Assembly (NCBI GenBank): GCA_002690495.1
Contig: NZEV01000023.1
Location: forward strand, 1-64,000
Direction: 5' to 3'
From: Legionellales bacterium
GTDB taxonomy: Bacteria > Pseudomonadota > Gammaproteobacteria > Comchoanobacterales > Comchoanobacteraceae
Length of the DNA: 64,000 nucleotides
Position numbers and translations under genes: made by a program. Positions 54,516 through 64,000 of this stretch are shown one piece after another. Under the pieces are notes generated by a model. It did not search any database, was not told the origin of the DNA, and was given only the letters and a program-made list of their open reading frames with translations. Positions within the stretch are counted from its first letter, which is position 1. Each line of letters starts with the position of its first letter.

Positions 54516-55399
54516 AACGCTTCTCCAAAATGCTCGTAATATAAATCCATTAAATCATGCTGATGGCAACATGCTAAAACGGTATTTTTTATCAACATCG
54601 CCACCGTCATTGGCCCAACACCACCTGGTACTGGTGTCACAAAGCCCGCTTGTTTGCACTGCTGATAATCCACATCTCCAACAATTGCTCCATGATCCAG
54701 CCGATTAATCCCAACATCAATGACTATGGCATGCTTTTTAAACCATTGAGGTTGTATCACATTTGGGTTACCGATTGCAGAGACCACCAGATCACTTGCC
54801 TGAACTTTTTCCTTTAATTGTTTGGTTGCTTTGTGGGCCACTGTGACAGTACAACCACAAGACATTAAACTCAACGCAAGTGGTTTGCCAACAATACAAG
54901 ACTTCCCTATGACTAAAGCATCTAATCCTCGCAATGGACAATGAATAGACTTTAGAAGTTCTAAAATCCCCAAAGGCGTACATGGCTTTAAAAGACTAGA
55001 CTGAGAAACCAAGCCACCTAAGTTACCATCTGTTAATCCATCTACATCTTTATGGCTGACGATCGCATTCGTAATGCGGTAAGCATCTAATTGATCAGGT
55101 AATGGCAACTGAACAATCAAACCATCAACTTTTGGATCGTTATTGTCTTTTTTAATCAAATGCATTAACGCATCCTCGGTGATCTCTTCAGGCAAGGCAA
55201 TAATTTCGACATCCATACCAATTTTTCGACCTGTATTTAACTTATTTTGCGTATAAATCATTGAAGCTGGATGCTCTCCCACTCGGTATACATGCAGTTT
55301 TGGAGCACGGTACAATGACGCCTCGATACATCTAATCATTGTTTCCAATTTCAAAAGTGTGCTTTGAGCAACTTCTTTACCGTTGATAATATGCATCAT
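54512..55399 (-). CDS. folD: Methylenetetrahydrofolate dehydrogenase/cyclohydrolase
   Basis: 295 residues. Bifunctional one-carbon enzyme: catalytic-lysine segment SMIYTQNKLNTGRKIGM, substrate motif DGLIVQLPLP, DVDGLTDGNLG, LVIGKSCIVGKPLAL (NADP site) and the terminal TPVPGGVGPMTVAML. Connects with glyA in folate metabolism. It overlaps the spoT stop by four bases. Confidence 0.95.
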   Translation of the reverse strand: MMHIINGKEVAQSTLLKLETMIRCIEASLYRAPKLHVYRVGEHPASMIYTQNKLNTGRKIGMDVEIIALPEEITEDALMHLIKKDNNDPKVDGLIVQLPLPDQLDAYRITNAIVSHKDVDGLTDGNLGGLVSQSSLLKPCTPLGILELLKSIHCPLRGLDALVIGKSCIVGKPLALSLMSCGCTVTVAHKATKQLKEKVQASDLVVSAIGNPNVIQPQWFKKHAIVIDVGINRLDHGAIVGDVDYQQCKQAGFVTPVPGGVGPMTVAMLIKNTVLACCHQHDLMDLYYEHFGEAL

Positions 55400-57513
55400 T
55401 GTATATGTGTCCTCTGAATTCTCTCTACATAACGAATTTTGCGTAATTGGCGAATTAAATCAGCCAACTGCTTTCTTCCCGTAACACCAATCAAAATCAA
55501 AAGATCTACTTGCTTATCATCAACAACCTGAACTTCTAAATTGATAATATTAATGAACGCTTTCGATATATCAGTAGTAATATCAGCCAACACACCCCGA
55601 TGGTCAACGACCCTTATCATTAACTTCACTTCAAAAGTCATTTTAGAATGCCCTATTGACCAATGAATGTGGACACAACGTTGAGGATCTTCGCGAAGAC
55701 TCAAGATTTGAGGACAATTCTCACAATGCACAACCATGCCCTGTCCAGATGTGAGTATCCCCATAATCGGATCACCAGGTATCGGATAACAACACTTAGC
55801 GTATTTCACAACCATCCCTTCAGTTCCTTTGATCGGCAGTTGAGTTTTTCTAATCACTTTTGACCGTTTCTGAGGCTTAATATTACTAGATATTTTCTCA
55901 ATGACTTTATGGGGTGATAATGTGCCCATACCAATAGAGGCATAAAATTCATCAATTGCTTGATACCGTTTAGAATCGACCATAGAGAAAAGCTGATCAT
56001 CACCTACACTCTCAATGGATAAACCTATTTTATTGAGCGAAAATTCTAATAGCTCTCGCCCTAGGGCAATTGATTCCTTTTTTTGCTGACTTTTTAGGAA
56101 ATTATGAATTGAGGTTTTAGCTTTTGGAGTGACAACAATATCCAACCAAACAGCAGTAGGATGAGCGCTATCAGAGGTCAAAATTTCAATCGTTTGTCCA
56201 TTTGCCAAAGTGGATGATAATGGTGCGAGTTGACGATCAATTTTAGCAGCAATACAGTGGTTACCAATTTCAGTATGTACATTGTATGCAAAATCCATTG
56301 CTGTTGCATTTTGAGGCAACTCAATAATATCTCCTTTAGGAGTGAAAACAAAGACCTCTTCACTGAATAAATCCATTTTCACATTCTTAATAAATTCTTC
56401 AGGATTGCCAATGACTTTCTGAATATCGATCAAATTTTCCAACCATTTCTGCTCTTTTGTTTCAATGGATCTAATTTTATACTGCCAATGAGATGCAATG
56501 CCACTAGAAGCCCTCTCTTCCATGCCCTGAGTCCTAATCTGTACTTCGATAGGAACACCAGATGGACCAAATAAGACAGTATGCAATGATTGATAACCAT
56601 TGGGCTTTGGTACTGCAATATAATCTTTAAATTTTTCTGATAATGGATAATAAAGTTGATGTAGTACACCAAGTGCTTTGTAACAATCCATCTCATTTTT
56701 CAAAATCACTCTTGCAGCATAAACATCAGTTAATTCTGAAAAGGACACATGTTTTCTTTTCATTTTTCGATAAATACTATAAAGATTTTTCTTACGAGAA
56801 AATAAACTTAATATAGTCACGTCTGCTTTAGACATATGTTGACGAATTTTATTTAAAATCTTTTCCATCACGTCTTGATGCTTTTTCTCTATTTTTGTAA
56901 GTCCATTGCTTAAGACAGCATATCGTTTTGGATATAAAGCTTTGAAACTTAGGTCTTCTAACTCTAATGAAATGTCATGCATCCCCAATCGACGTGCAAT
57001 CGGTGAGAAAATTTCTAGTGTTTCAGTCGCAATTCTTTCCTTCCTCTCTTTGGATAAGACCTCAAGTGTACGCATATTATGTAGGCGATCTGCTAATTTA
57101 ATGACAATCACACGGATGTCACTCGACATCGCTAATAACATTTTTCTAAAGTTTTCACCCTGAGCAGCTAAACGACTTTTAAACTCTACTTGCTTTATTT
57201 TACTTAACCCATCAACCAAATGAGCCACACTGACTCCAAATTGTTTTTGAATGGCTTTTTTTGTAATAGCAGTGTCTTCAATGACATCATGTAACAAGCC
57301 AGCAATGATGGACTCATAGTCCATCTTATAATCAGCAAGAATTTTAGTCACCGCGATGGGGTGAATGATGTACGGATCGCCAGAAACTCTTTTTTGTCCG
57401 GCATGTGCAGATAGCGCAACCTCAAAGGCTGATTCAATCTTTCTTAATTGATTCGTTTCTAGATAATTTAGCTCTTTCCTGAGTAGATTAAAATCGCCCT
57501 TCATAGGCATCAA
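55396..57513 (-). CDS. spoT: Bifunctional (p)ppGpp synthetase/hydrolase SpoT
   Basis: 705 residues in the RelA/SpoT order. HD hydrolase domain (about 25-180; HAGQKRVSGDPYIIHPIAV, LLHDVIEDT with the HD...ED residues intact, KLADRLHNMRT), synthetase domain (about 220-370; RKKNLYSIYRKMK, YIAVPKPNGYQSLHT, EVQIRT), TGS domain (FTPKGDIIELP) and a C-terminal ACT domain (IRVVDHRGVLADITTDIS). The intact HD motif supports active hydrolysis. Operon rpoZ-spoT as in E. coli. With RpoS present, it likely controls a growth-to-transmission switch, as in Legionella. Confidence 0.96.
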   Translation of the reverse strand: MMPMKGDFNLLRKELNYLETNQLRKIESAFEVALSAHAGQKRVSGDPYIIHPIAVTKILADYKMDYESIIAGLLHDVIEDTAITKKAIQKQFGVSVAHLVDGLSKIKQVEFKSRLAAQGENFRKMLLAMSSDIRVIVIKLADRLHNMRTLEVLSKERKERIATETLEIFSPIARRLGMHDISLELEDLSFKALYPKRYAVLSNGLTKIEKKHQDVMEKILNKIRQHMSKADVTILSLFSRKKNLYSIYRKMKRKHVSFSELTDVYAARVILKNEMDCYKALGVLHQLYYPLSEKFKDYIAVPKPNGYQSLHTVLFGPSGVPIEVQIRTQGMEERASSGIASHWQYKIRSIETKEQKWLENLIDIQKVIGNPEEFIKNVKMDLFSEEVFVFTPKGDIIELPQNATAMDFAYNVHTEIGNHCIAAKIDRQLAPLSSTLANGQTIEILTSDSAHPTAVWLDIVVTPKAKTSIHNFLKSQQKKESIALGRELLEFSLNKIGLSIESVGDDQLFSMVDSKRYQAIDEFYASIGMGTLSPHKVIEKISSNIKPQKRSKVIRKTQLPIKGTEGMVVKYAKCCYPIPGDPIMGILTSGQGMVVHCENCPQILSLREDPQRCVHIHWSIGHSKMTFEVKLMIRVVDHRGVLADITTDISKAFINIINLEVQVVDDKQVDLLILIGVTGRKQLADLIRQLRKIRYVERIQRTHIQ

Positions 57514-57515
57514 CC

Positions 57516-57725
57516 CTATAGCTCATCCATGTCCTCAACAGGTGCCGACTCTACGTGTCCTGCAGCAATCTCTCTCAATGCAACTACTGTTGACTTATCG
57601 TTACCGCTTTCTACATAGGCTTGGGAACCCATCTGTAACTGCTTTGCTCTTTTAGCAGCAGCCAACACAATTCTAAAACGATCATCCATATGCTCTAAAC
57701 AATCTTCGATGGTGACTCTAGCCAT
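57516..57725 (-). CDS. rpoZ: RNA polymerase omega subunit
   Basis: 69 residues, with the canonical start MARVTIEDCLEHMDDRFRIV and VALREIAAG. Shorter than E. coli omega (91). Lies between gmk and spoT, the conserved gmk-rpoZ-spoT order. In proteobacteria omega also forms a ppGpp-binding site, which suits its link to spoT. Confidence 0.95.
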   Translation of the reverse strand: MARVTIEDCLEHMDDRFRIVLAAAKRAKQLQMGSQAYVESGNDKSTVVALREIAAGHVESAPVEDMDEL

Positions 57726-57727
57726 TT

Positions 57728-58381
57728 TTATCCTTCCTTTTTTTCTGAATCATTAATGATATCATGATTTGTCAAACTTTCCAATACCTTCAATTCTTTA
57801 AGGCCTAATGATCGCCACTTCAGCCTTTGCGACAAAATGATTGATTTCAGCCCATCAAACGCCTGATTAAATTCATTATTAAAGATAATATAGTCAAATT
57901 CTGTTGCTTTTTTCATTTCTCCACACGCACGTTGTAGACGTATTTTCATTGTCTCATCTGAATCCTCATTTCTATTTACCAATCGAGACTGTAATGCTTC
58001 AAAGCTTGGTGGCAAAATAAAAATAGAAATTGCTTCTGGAATAATTTTCTGAATATTGATAGCCCCTTGATAATCAATTTCCAAAATTACATCTTTCTCT
58101 TGTGATCTTAGACCGACTAAATCCTGCCAAGCAGTACCGTAATAATGGTCATAGACTTTAGCATATTCAGCAAATTCGCCTGACTTAATTTTTTCTTCAA
58201 AGGCATCTTCATTAATGAAGTAATAGCTCTCTCCATCTTTTTCAGATGGACGAGGCGCTCTTGTTGTATATGACACTGAAAAGCCCAAGTGGTCTATTGA
58301 ATTCACAGCCTCTTTGATTAAAGACGTTTTACCAGTCCCAGAAGGCGCAGTGATGATAAATAGATTACTTGAATTCATCAA
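57728..58381 (-). CDS. gmk: Guanylate kinase
   Basis: 217 residues: P-loop APSGTGKTSLI, GMP-binding SYTTRAPRPSEKDGESYYFI in outline, EYAKVYDHYYGT, VILEIDYQGAINI. Phosphorylates GMP to GDP. First gene of gmk-rpoZ-spoT-folD, and divergent from ung across about 60 bases. Confidence 0.96.
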   Translation of the reverse strand: MMNSSNLFIITAPSGTGKTSLIKEAVNSIDHLGFSVSYTTRAPRPSEKDGESYYFINEDAFEEKIKSGEFAEYAKVYDHYYGTAWQDLVGLRSQEKDVILEIDYQGAINIQKIIPEAISIFILPPSFEALQSRLVNRNEDSDETMKIRLQRACGEMKKATEFDYIIFNNEFNQAFDGLKSIILSQRLKWRSLGLKELKVLESLTNHDIINDSEKKEG

Positions 58382-58442
58382 GGCAATATAGCATAACTAT
58401 ATAATGGAGTGAACCCTAAATTAAACTTTAACATATCAAACA

Positions 58443-59117
58443 TTGGCAATGAATTGGGACGAAATTTTAAAATCCGAGAAAGAAAAACCTTACTTTAGAG
58501 GCATTATTGATCAACTGAATTTAGCTTATCAGGAAAGAAAAATCATTTTTCCAGATAAAAAAAATATATTCAATGCGCTTAAATATACACCTTTTGACCA
58601 AATCAAGGTCGTGATACTTGGACAAGACCCCTATCATGGACCATCACAGGCACATGGCTTATGTTTTTCTGTCCTACCGGGCGTCCCGATCCCTCCGTCA
58701 TTAAGGAATATTTATAAAGAAATAAAACAAGACTGCCAAATTCAAGTTCCCAATCATGGTTGCTTAGTAGGTTGGGCTAAACAAGGCGTCTTACTACTTA
58801 ACAACACCCTAACCGTAGAATCAGGAAAAGCAGGTTCACATGCACATTTTGGCTGGGATCAGTTTACTAAAATGATTATACAATCTATTAATGACCGTCT
58901 AACGAACGTTGTATTTTTATTATGGGGCTCTCATGCACAAAAAGCTGCTGAACAAATTTGCACCCAAAAACACCATATTCTTAAAACCACACACCCCTCT
59001 CCACTTTCTGCTCACCGAGGTTTTTTAGGCTGCAAACACTTTTCAAAAACAAACGAAATACTCCATCAGTATCATAAAAAAACAATTAACTGGGAAGACT
59101 TACCAGAGGATCTGTAA
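58443..59117 (+). CDS. ung: Uracil-DNA glycosylase
   Basis: 224 residues, family 1 UDG. Catalytic-water Asp motif GQDPYHGPSQAHGLCFSV, LLLNNTLTVESGKAGSH and the C-terminal HPSPLSAHRGFLGCKHFS. Removes uracil from DNA in base-excision repair. Converges on dnaE after a 4-base gap. Confidence 0.96.
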   Translation: MAMNWDEILKSEKEKPYFRGIIDQLNLAYQERKIIFPDKKNIFNALKYTPFDQIKVVILGQDPYHGPSQAHGLCFSVLPGVPIPPSLRNIYKEIKQDCQIQVPNHGCLVGWAKQGVLLLNNTLTVESGKAGSHAHFGWDQFTKMIIQSINDRLTNVVFLLWGSHAQKAAEQICTQKHHILKTTHPSPLSAHRGFLGCKHFSKTNEILHQYHKKTINWEDLPEDL

Positions 59118-59121
59118 CCTG

Positions 59122-62100
59122 TTAGTCGTAACACACTCGAAAATGACTCACACAATCCAATTCCAATAAAGACTCTAATAAAGTTTCATTAAGTCGGACT
59201 TTTTGCATCACCTTCAATCGCCCATCTATGGCATCAAAACGAGATAATAACCTGACATCACTACCACCTTCATTGGATTTAAATAATCCTGACATTACTT
59301 TAAGTTCTTTTTCATCAAGATCATCAACTAATTGAATTTCTAACACTGCTTTTTTCATTAAACGAAACTGTTCAAGTGTAAATACATGCACAATCTCTAG
59401 ACGAATACCATTATTAAACTCGTCATGCTTGATTGAGCCTTGACAAATCAAAGGGACTTTATCACTTAGGCAATCTGCAAACTGATCATATGTATCATTA
59501 AAAAAGGCAGTCTCTAATTGACCAGAAGCATCTTCCAGACGCATAAAAGCAAATCGCCCCCTTCTCCCATTAATCACTCTAATTGGGCCTTGTAACCCAG
59601 CCACATAGACATAACCTGAACCAATATGTAATGACGCTATTTGCTTAATCTCAAGATATTCAAATTCTTCTTGATAAGCATCTAAAGGGTGCCCTGATAA
59701 GTAATATCCCAAAGCGTCTTTCTCAAAGGCTAATTTTCTTCCTGGTGAAATCGGTTTTGTCTGAACATATTCAAAATCCTGAGTGTTTTCGTCCATCATA
59801 GACCATAAATCTTGTTGTCCTTGCTCCTTTGCATTCATATCTGTATCAGCTTGCATTAATGCCTTATCAATTGAGGCAATCATCATACCACGATCTACTT
59901 TAAACGCATCTAAAGCACCACTACCGACAAGCGCTTCTAATGCTCTGCGATTAATTTTTTTATGTAACCGGCAACAAAGATCCTTTAAATCTAAAAACGC
60001 CCCATTCTGTCGCTCGTCAACAATCGCATCTGATAACGCAATACCAAGCCCTTTGATTGCAGCAAGACCATAACTAATATTTTCTAAATCCATAGGAGCA
60101 AATTTTGTGAGACTGTGGTTGATATCGGGCGGATGAATTTTGACATTATTCTCCTCACAATCCTCAATCAATCTTAAAATTTTATCCGTATTATCAAGCT
60201 CCGAAGATAATACCGCTGCCATAAATGATGCAGTATGATGCACTTTTAACCATGCTGTTTGATATGTCAATAACGCATAGGCTGCAGAGTGTGATTTATT
60301 AAAACCATATCCTGCAAATTTTTCAATCAAATCAAAAATATCTGTCGAAGTTTTCTTATCAATATTGTTTTCTAGAGCACCATCAATAAACACTTGACGT
60401 TGTTTTGCCATCTCCTCTGGCTTTTTCTTCCCCATGGCTCTTCTTAAAAGATCAGCAGAACCCAACGTGTAACCAGATAAGTCTTGTGCTATTTTCATGA
60501 CCTGCTCTTGATATAAGATCACGCCATAAGTATCATCCAATGTCTCCGACAACAAAGGGTGCAAATAAGTAATGGCCTTTCTTTTATGTTTACGATCAAC
60601 GTATTCATCAACCATCCCAGACTGCAATGGACCTGGTCGATATAATGCAACAAGTGCCACTAAATCCTCAAAACGGTCTGGCTTCAAACGAAGTACTAAT
60701 TCCTGCATTCCCTGAGATTCAAGCTGAAATATTGCAATACTGGCTTTATTTTGTAGATATTGAAAAGTGGCTTTGTCTGATAACGAAATGTCATTAATAT
60801 TAACGGTCTGCCCAAAACAGGCATGGATATACTTTACTGCCCAGTCAATAATTGTGAGGGTTCTCAGACCTAAAAAGTCAAACTTCACCAAACCCATAGA
60901 CTCTACATCATCTTTATCAAATTGAGTCACAGGCTGTTGTGCATGTGCATCTTGGTATAACGGCATGAAGGTATAAATTGGTCTTGGAGCAATCACAACT
61001 CCTCCCGCATGTTTTCCAACATTACGGACCTTCCCTTCTAGCTTCAATGCTAAATCAAATAACCTCGCAACATCTTGATCTGACTGAATCTGCTTTTCTA
61101 GCCTTGGCTCTTGTTTGATCGCATCGCTCAGTGTAATGCCAAGTTCAAAAGGAATGAGCTTAGCAAGACCATCCACAACAGTGTAAGGCATGCCTAAAAC
61201 TCGTCCCACATCTCTCACTACTGCCTTCGCTGCCATTGTTCCAAAAGTAATAATCTGAGAAACTTTATCCGCACCATAATGTTTGAACACATAATCGATC
61301 ACAAGATCTCTTTTATCCATACAAAAATCGATATCAAAGTCAGGCATAGAGACCCTCATGGGATTCAGAAACCGCTCAAACAGAAGTCCATGCACAATTG
61401 GATCTAGATCGGTGATACCCAAAGCATAGGCGACCATAGATCCTGCCCCAGACCCGCGTCCAGGACCCACCGGGACTTGATGGTTTTTTGCCCATTGAAT
61501 AAAATCTGCCACAATCAAAAAGTAGCTTGCAAAGCCCATCTGATTAATAATCTTTAGCTCAAAGTTCAGACGATCCTGGTAATTTGTCTCCAACTGACCA
61601 ACTCGCTTTTCTAAACCTTCAAAAGATGCTTGAGCCAATATTTCATCCATAGAAGCTGTAAGATCAGAAGAATAATTAGGAAGGTGTGTTTCCCCAAGAG
61701 GCATTTCTAGTACACATCGTTGACTAATAGTGAGAGCGTTCTCAATTGCACCAGGGAAATTTTCAAATAAATGCTGCATTTCATCTGCTGTTTTAAAACT
61801 TTGCTCTTGGGTGTAAATATTTTCACTATTAGATAATAATTCTCCTTCAAAAATACAAATTCTAGTCTGTTGAGCCTCATAGTCCTCTTTATTCAAAAAA
61901 CATGCTGGATTAGTTGCAACAACAGGCAAGTCAAATTGCTTTGCAATCTCAATGGTTTTTTCAATCAATGTGACTTCTTCTTTAACTCCTATCTGATGTA
62001 TTTCAAGAAAGTAGGCATTTGGGAAATATTTTTTCCAAAATGTGAGATACTGTTGAGCTTGATCAACCTGGTCATCTTGAATCGCTGTAATCCAGTCACT

Positions 62101-62493
62101 TTGCCACCCACCTGACAATACAATTAAATCTTTTGTATTTTGCTCGTTGAACCATTGCGCTAAAAAAACCGGGGTAGAAGATTCTAAATAAGCTTGAGTC
62201 AACCATTGAGACAAACATAAATAACCAGACCAATTCTTACATAGGAAAGTCATCATGCCTTGATGACCATCAGCATGCTGGACTAAAACATCTAATCCAA
62301 TAATTGGTCTCACGCCGACACTCAGCGCATAACGATAAAACTTTAAGGCACCGTAAAAATTCCCGAAATCTGTTAGTGCCACTGCACTCATACCAGGATC
62401 ATCACGCACTTGATGACAGAGTGCCTTGATGGGTATGATCCCATCTTTGATACTATATTCGCTATGTACCCTTAAGTGGCAGAAATTATTCAC
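59122..62493 (-). CDS. dnaE: DNA polymerase III alpha subunit
   Basis: 1123 residues, a full-length C-family replicative polymerase. PHP domain at the N-terminus (HLRVHSEYSIKDG), palm catalytic motif MPDFDIDFC, VPVGPGRGSGAGSMVAYAL, helix-hairpin-helix region, and a C-terminal OB domain. The divisome of proofreading (dnaQ) is elsewhere. No unusual insertion or intein seen. Confidence 0.97.
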   Translation of the reverse strand: MNNFCHLRVHSEYSIKDGIIPIKALCHQVRDDPGMSAVALTDFGNFYGALKFYRYALSVGVRPIIGLDVLVQHADGHQGMMTFLCKNWSGYLCLSQWLTQAYLESSTPVFLAQWFNEQNTKDLIVLSGGWQSDWITAIQDDQVDQAQQYLTFWKKYFPNAYFLEIHQIGVKEEVTLIEKTIEIAKQFDLPVVATNPACFLNKEDYEAQQTRICIFEGELLSNSENIYTQEQSFKTADEMQHLFENFPGAIENALTISQRCVLEMPLGETHLPNYSSDLTASMDEILAQASFEGLEKRVGQLETNYQDRLNFELKIINQMGFASYFLIVADFIQWAKNHQVPVGPGRGSGAGSMVAYALGITDLDPIVHGLLFERFLNPMRVSMPDFDIDFCMDKRDLVIDYVFKHYGADKVSQIITFGTMAAKAVVRDVGRVLGMPYTVVDGLAKLIPFELGITLSDAIKQEPRLEKQIQSDQDVARLFDLALKLEGKVRNVGKHAGGVVIAPRPIYTFMPLYQDAHAQQPVTQFDKDDVESMGLVKFDFLGLRTLTIIDWAVKYIHACFGQTVNINDISLSDKATFQYLQNKASIAIFQLESQGMQELVLRLKPDRFEDLVALVALYRPGPLQSGMVDEYVDRKHKRKAITYLHPLLSETLDDTYGVILYQEQVMKIAQDLSGYTLGSADLLRRAMGKKKPEEMAKQRQVFIDGALENNIDKKTSTDIFDLIEKFAGYGFNKSHSAAYALLTYQTAWLKVHHTASFMAAVLSSELDNTDKILRLIEDCEENNVKIHPPDINHSLTKFAPMDLENISYGLAAIKGLGIALSDAIVDERQNGAFLDLKDLCCRLHKKINRRALEALVGSGALDAFKVDRGMMIASIDKALMQADTDMNAKEQGQQDLWSMMDENTQDFEYVQTKPISPGRKLAFEKDALGYYLSGHPLDAYQEEFEYLEIKQIASLHIGSGYVYVAGLQGPIRVINGRRGRFAFMRLEDASGQLETAFFNDTYDQFADCLSDKVPLICQGSIKHDEFNNGIRLEIVHVFTLEQFRLMKKAVLEIQLVDDLDEKELKVMSGLFKSNEGGSDVRLLSRFDAIDGRLKVMQKVRLNETLLESLLELDCVSHFRVCYD

Positions 62494-62513
62494 AAATTGT
62501 CTTTAATATTTAT

Positions 62514-63134
62514 TTACAGTACAAAACCTATTGAGGCCATAAACACACCTTGATGAGGAGTGACCTGGAATGTCGTAGAACTTACAGAACCATCTTTTTG
62601 ATCACCAACACCATAATAGTAGTTAAAGTCATAGAAACCTCTTTCTCCAGCAAAAGCAAGGATTCCAACACCGACCCCAATTGAACTCATGTCAGTAGAA
62701 CTTGATCCATTGGTACCGCCAGTGATCTTAAGTGTTGTATCATAGTTATAGGCGCCAACACCCTGGATATAAGGAAAAAAGTTTTTAGATGCCTTATACA
62801 GCGAACCCACTCTCAAAAGATAGGTATAATTTGCATCAATATTGAAATTTGTTGTGGTGCCACCAGAAGTGACTTCCGCAACAGTAATACTTTGTGGTGT
62901 GATATCTGTAGCTAAATCAAAAAAGAAGCCTGAACTTGACGCTTCGTCGGTCGTAGGGATTTTCATATAACCCAATGAAAATCGGATATCTGCAACTGAT
63001 TCTCCACCGTAACCACTATTAGAGCCATAGTTCACACTATCGGTAAATGCTTTCATACCAAAACCACCACTCATAAAGATTTCTGCAGTTGCATAGCTTA
63101 GCAAGCCGAGTATGACGATCTTTAATAAATGCAT
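62514..63134 (-). CDS. Outer-membrane beta-barrel-like protein
   Basis: 206 residues with signal peptide MHLLKIVILGLLSYATA. Alternating strands (FFFDLATDI, YTYLLRVGSLYKA, FFPYIQGVGAYNYDT, YDFNYYYGVGD) and short Gly/Ser/Thr loops end in FMASIGFVL, typical of outer-membrane barrels. Not obviously related to the array at the left edge. It has its own promoter-like element and a taggag ribosome-binding site. Function unknown. Confidence 0.65.
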   Translation of the reverse strand: MHLLKIVILGLLSYATAEIFMSGGFGMKAFTDSVNYGSNSGYGGESVADIRFSLGYMKIPTTDEASSSGFFFDLATDITPQSITVAEVTSGGTTTNFNIDANYTYLLRVGSLYKASKNFFPYIQGVGAYNYDTTLKITGGTNGSSSTDMSSIGVGVGILAFAGERGFYDFNYYYGVGDQKDGSVSSTTFQVTPHQGVFMASIGFVL

Positions 63135-63155
63135 AAAATTCTCCTACCTAAAATT

Positions 63156-63169
63156 ATTATACGCAAGTG
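63156..63169 (-). promoter_or_regulatory. Probable -10 region of the outer-membrane gene
   Basis: On the minus strand, CACTTGCGTATAAT with TATAAT at 63156-63161. It shares the 12-mer CACTTGCGTATA with the region before dapD. No consensus -35 is visible, which may mean an extended element or an alternative sigma factor. Confidence 0.45.
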
Positions 63170-63172
63170 ATC

Positions 63173-63748
63173 CTAAATTTCTACCATTATTCCTGCTTTC
63201 TCGATCTTTTTTACTGGTCCAAATGAGCGTCGATGAATATCACATGGTTGCAACGCGACTAAACGCTCGATATGTGCACGAGTTGGGTACCCTTTATGTT
63301 TGTCAAAATCATATCCTGGATAGCGCACATCATAACGGGACATCATTTGATCACGAATTACTTTCGCGATAATTGATGCCGCTGCAATACATCTAAAATT
63401 TTGATCTCCTTTAATGTGAGTGGTTGCTGTATAGTCCCAATTTGGCATTTGATGTCCATCGACGTGGACATGTGTGACTGGATGATGTAGTTGGTTAACT
63501 GCGAGTTTCATGGCAAGTAAAGTTGCTTGTAATATATTCATTTGATCGATCTGTTGCGAACTCACCAGTCCAATACGCCATTCAACGGATTGTTGCATCA
63601 ATCGAGCAAAAATTTGCTCTCTCTTTTTTGGAGTACACTGTTTTGAATCTTGATAGGCAAAATCATCTGCAGGAGATAAAATCACAGCAGCAGCAATTAC
63701 AGGACCTGCCAGCGGCCCTCTTCCAACTTCATCAACACCTACAATCAT
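63173..63748 (-). CDS. rnhB: Ribonuclease HII
   Basis: 191 residues. Catalytic acidic motif VGVDEVGRGPLAGPV at the N-terminus, DSKQCTPKKRE, HVDGHQMP, AASIIAKVIRDQMM and YDFDKHKGYPT. Removes RNA primers and single ribonucleotides from DNA. The frame ends 38 bases before the start of the outer-membrane gene at 63134, with no terminator hairpin seen. Confidence 0.96.
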   Translation of the reverse strand: MIVGVDEVGRGPLAGPVIAAAVILSPADDFAYQDSKQCTPKKREQIFARLMQQSVEWRIGLVSSQQIDQMNILQATLLAMKLAVNQLHHPVTHVHVDGHQMPNWDYTATTHIKGDQNFRCIAAASIIAKVIRDQMMSRYDVRYPGYDFDKHKGYPTRAHIERLVALQPCDIHRRSFGPVKKIEKAGIMVEI

Positions 63749-63838
63749 TGCTCACCACTAAAAAAAAATAATTTGTTAATATTACCTTAATATAACTTTG
63801 ATAACATAGCATTAAGAATAAAAAGATAACACTGCAAT

Positions 63839-64000
63839 ATGTTCCAATCCTACTATAAATTGATTTCTATCATTGCAAGAAATGTATATGCATCTCCAGC
63901 TTTGGGTTTTTATGTCTTATGGAACAAAAAGAATATCAAAGATGCCTCCTCTTTGTATGAGTTTTTAGACTCACTCAAATCTAACTCAATAGTTCGAAAT
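63839..64000 (+). CDS. Unidentified protein, N-terminal fragment (runs off window)
   Basis: An open frame of 54 codons from ATG at 63839 to the window edge without a stop. The N-terminus (MFQSYYKLISIIARNV) is mildly hydrophobic and then polar with Lys/Ser. No clear Shine-Dalgarno sequence precedes the ATG, so the start is uncertain. Too little is present to name a family. Confidence 0.4.
   Translation, partial: MFQSYYKLISIIARNVYASPALGFYVLWNKKNIKDASSLYEFLDSLKSNSIVRN

Overview
This window is a compact, low-G+C (estimated by eye at mid-to-upper 30s percent) gammaproteobacterial chromosome segment. Three things point to that group: neighbouring nlpD and rpoS, the glyA-nrdR-nusB run, and genes of a Legionella/Coxiella-type Dot/Icm (type IVB) secretion system. 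Most genes abut or overlap by 1-8 bases through ATGA or TAATG junctions, and I see no insertion sequence, prophage or CRISPR array. A host-associated bacterium with a fairly small genome, in or near Legionellales, Coxiellales or the protist-associated relatives, is the most economical reading. The exact lineage is inference.

Layout. 1-2.6 kb: four tandem paralogous small outer-membrane proteins (the first cut by the window edge), with recently duplicated promoters and terminators. 2.7-7.2 kb: a peptidoglycan/lysine block (ddl, an alpha/beta hydrolase, a membrane-anchored MurF-like ligase, tRNA-Pro and tRNA-Arg, dapD). 7.2-11.3 kb: icmD-icmJ-icmB, the first Dot/Icm island. 11.3-18.1 kb: tamA-tamB, a possible holD, glyA-nrdR-nusB. 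18.1-20.2 kb: two unrecognised genes, one with a palindromic operator-like promoter. 20.2-24.8 kb: accBC, rpoS, nlpD, murA. 24.9-31.9 kb: mlaFEDCB facing away from kdsD-lptC-mlaA-trmL, then gpsA and a DedA protein. 32-39 kb: a 1063-residue multidomain flavin oxidoreductase, a monothiol glutaredoxin and BolA pair, ferredoxin, tRNA-Arg(UCG), an M17 aminopeptidase and alanine dehydrogenase.

39-54.2 kb is the main Dot/Icm island. On the minus strand, in transcription order, it holds a MidA-like methyltransferase with a TPR tail, dotD, dotC, dotB, a secreted Cache-domain protein, a DotA paralogue, icmV and two more DotA paralogues. icmT-icmS diverge on the plus strand from a good promoter. 54.2-63.8 kb is housekeeping: folD, spoT, rpoZ, gmk, ung, dnaE, another outer-membrane protein and rnhB. 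A partial gene runs off the right edge.

How the genes work together. The Dot/Icm genes supply the outer-membrane lipoproteins (DotC, DotD), two ATPases (DotB, DotO/IcmB), the coupling-complex Zn protein (IcmJ/DotN), the adaptor IcmS, small membrane proteins (IcmD, IcmT, IcmV) and DotA. The rest of the core (DotF, G, H, I, L, M; IcmQ, W and others) is not in this window. The tam, mla and lpt genes and the porin-like array point to an actively maintained outer membrane. ddl, murF, murA, dapD and nlpD show peptidoglycan synthesis is kept. The most unusual points are three DotA-family genes in one locus and a free-standing periplasmic Cache sensor domain translationally coupled to dotB.
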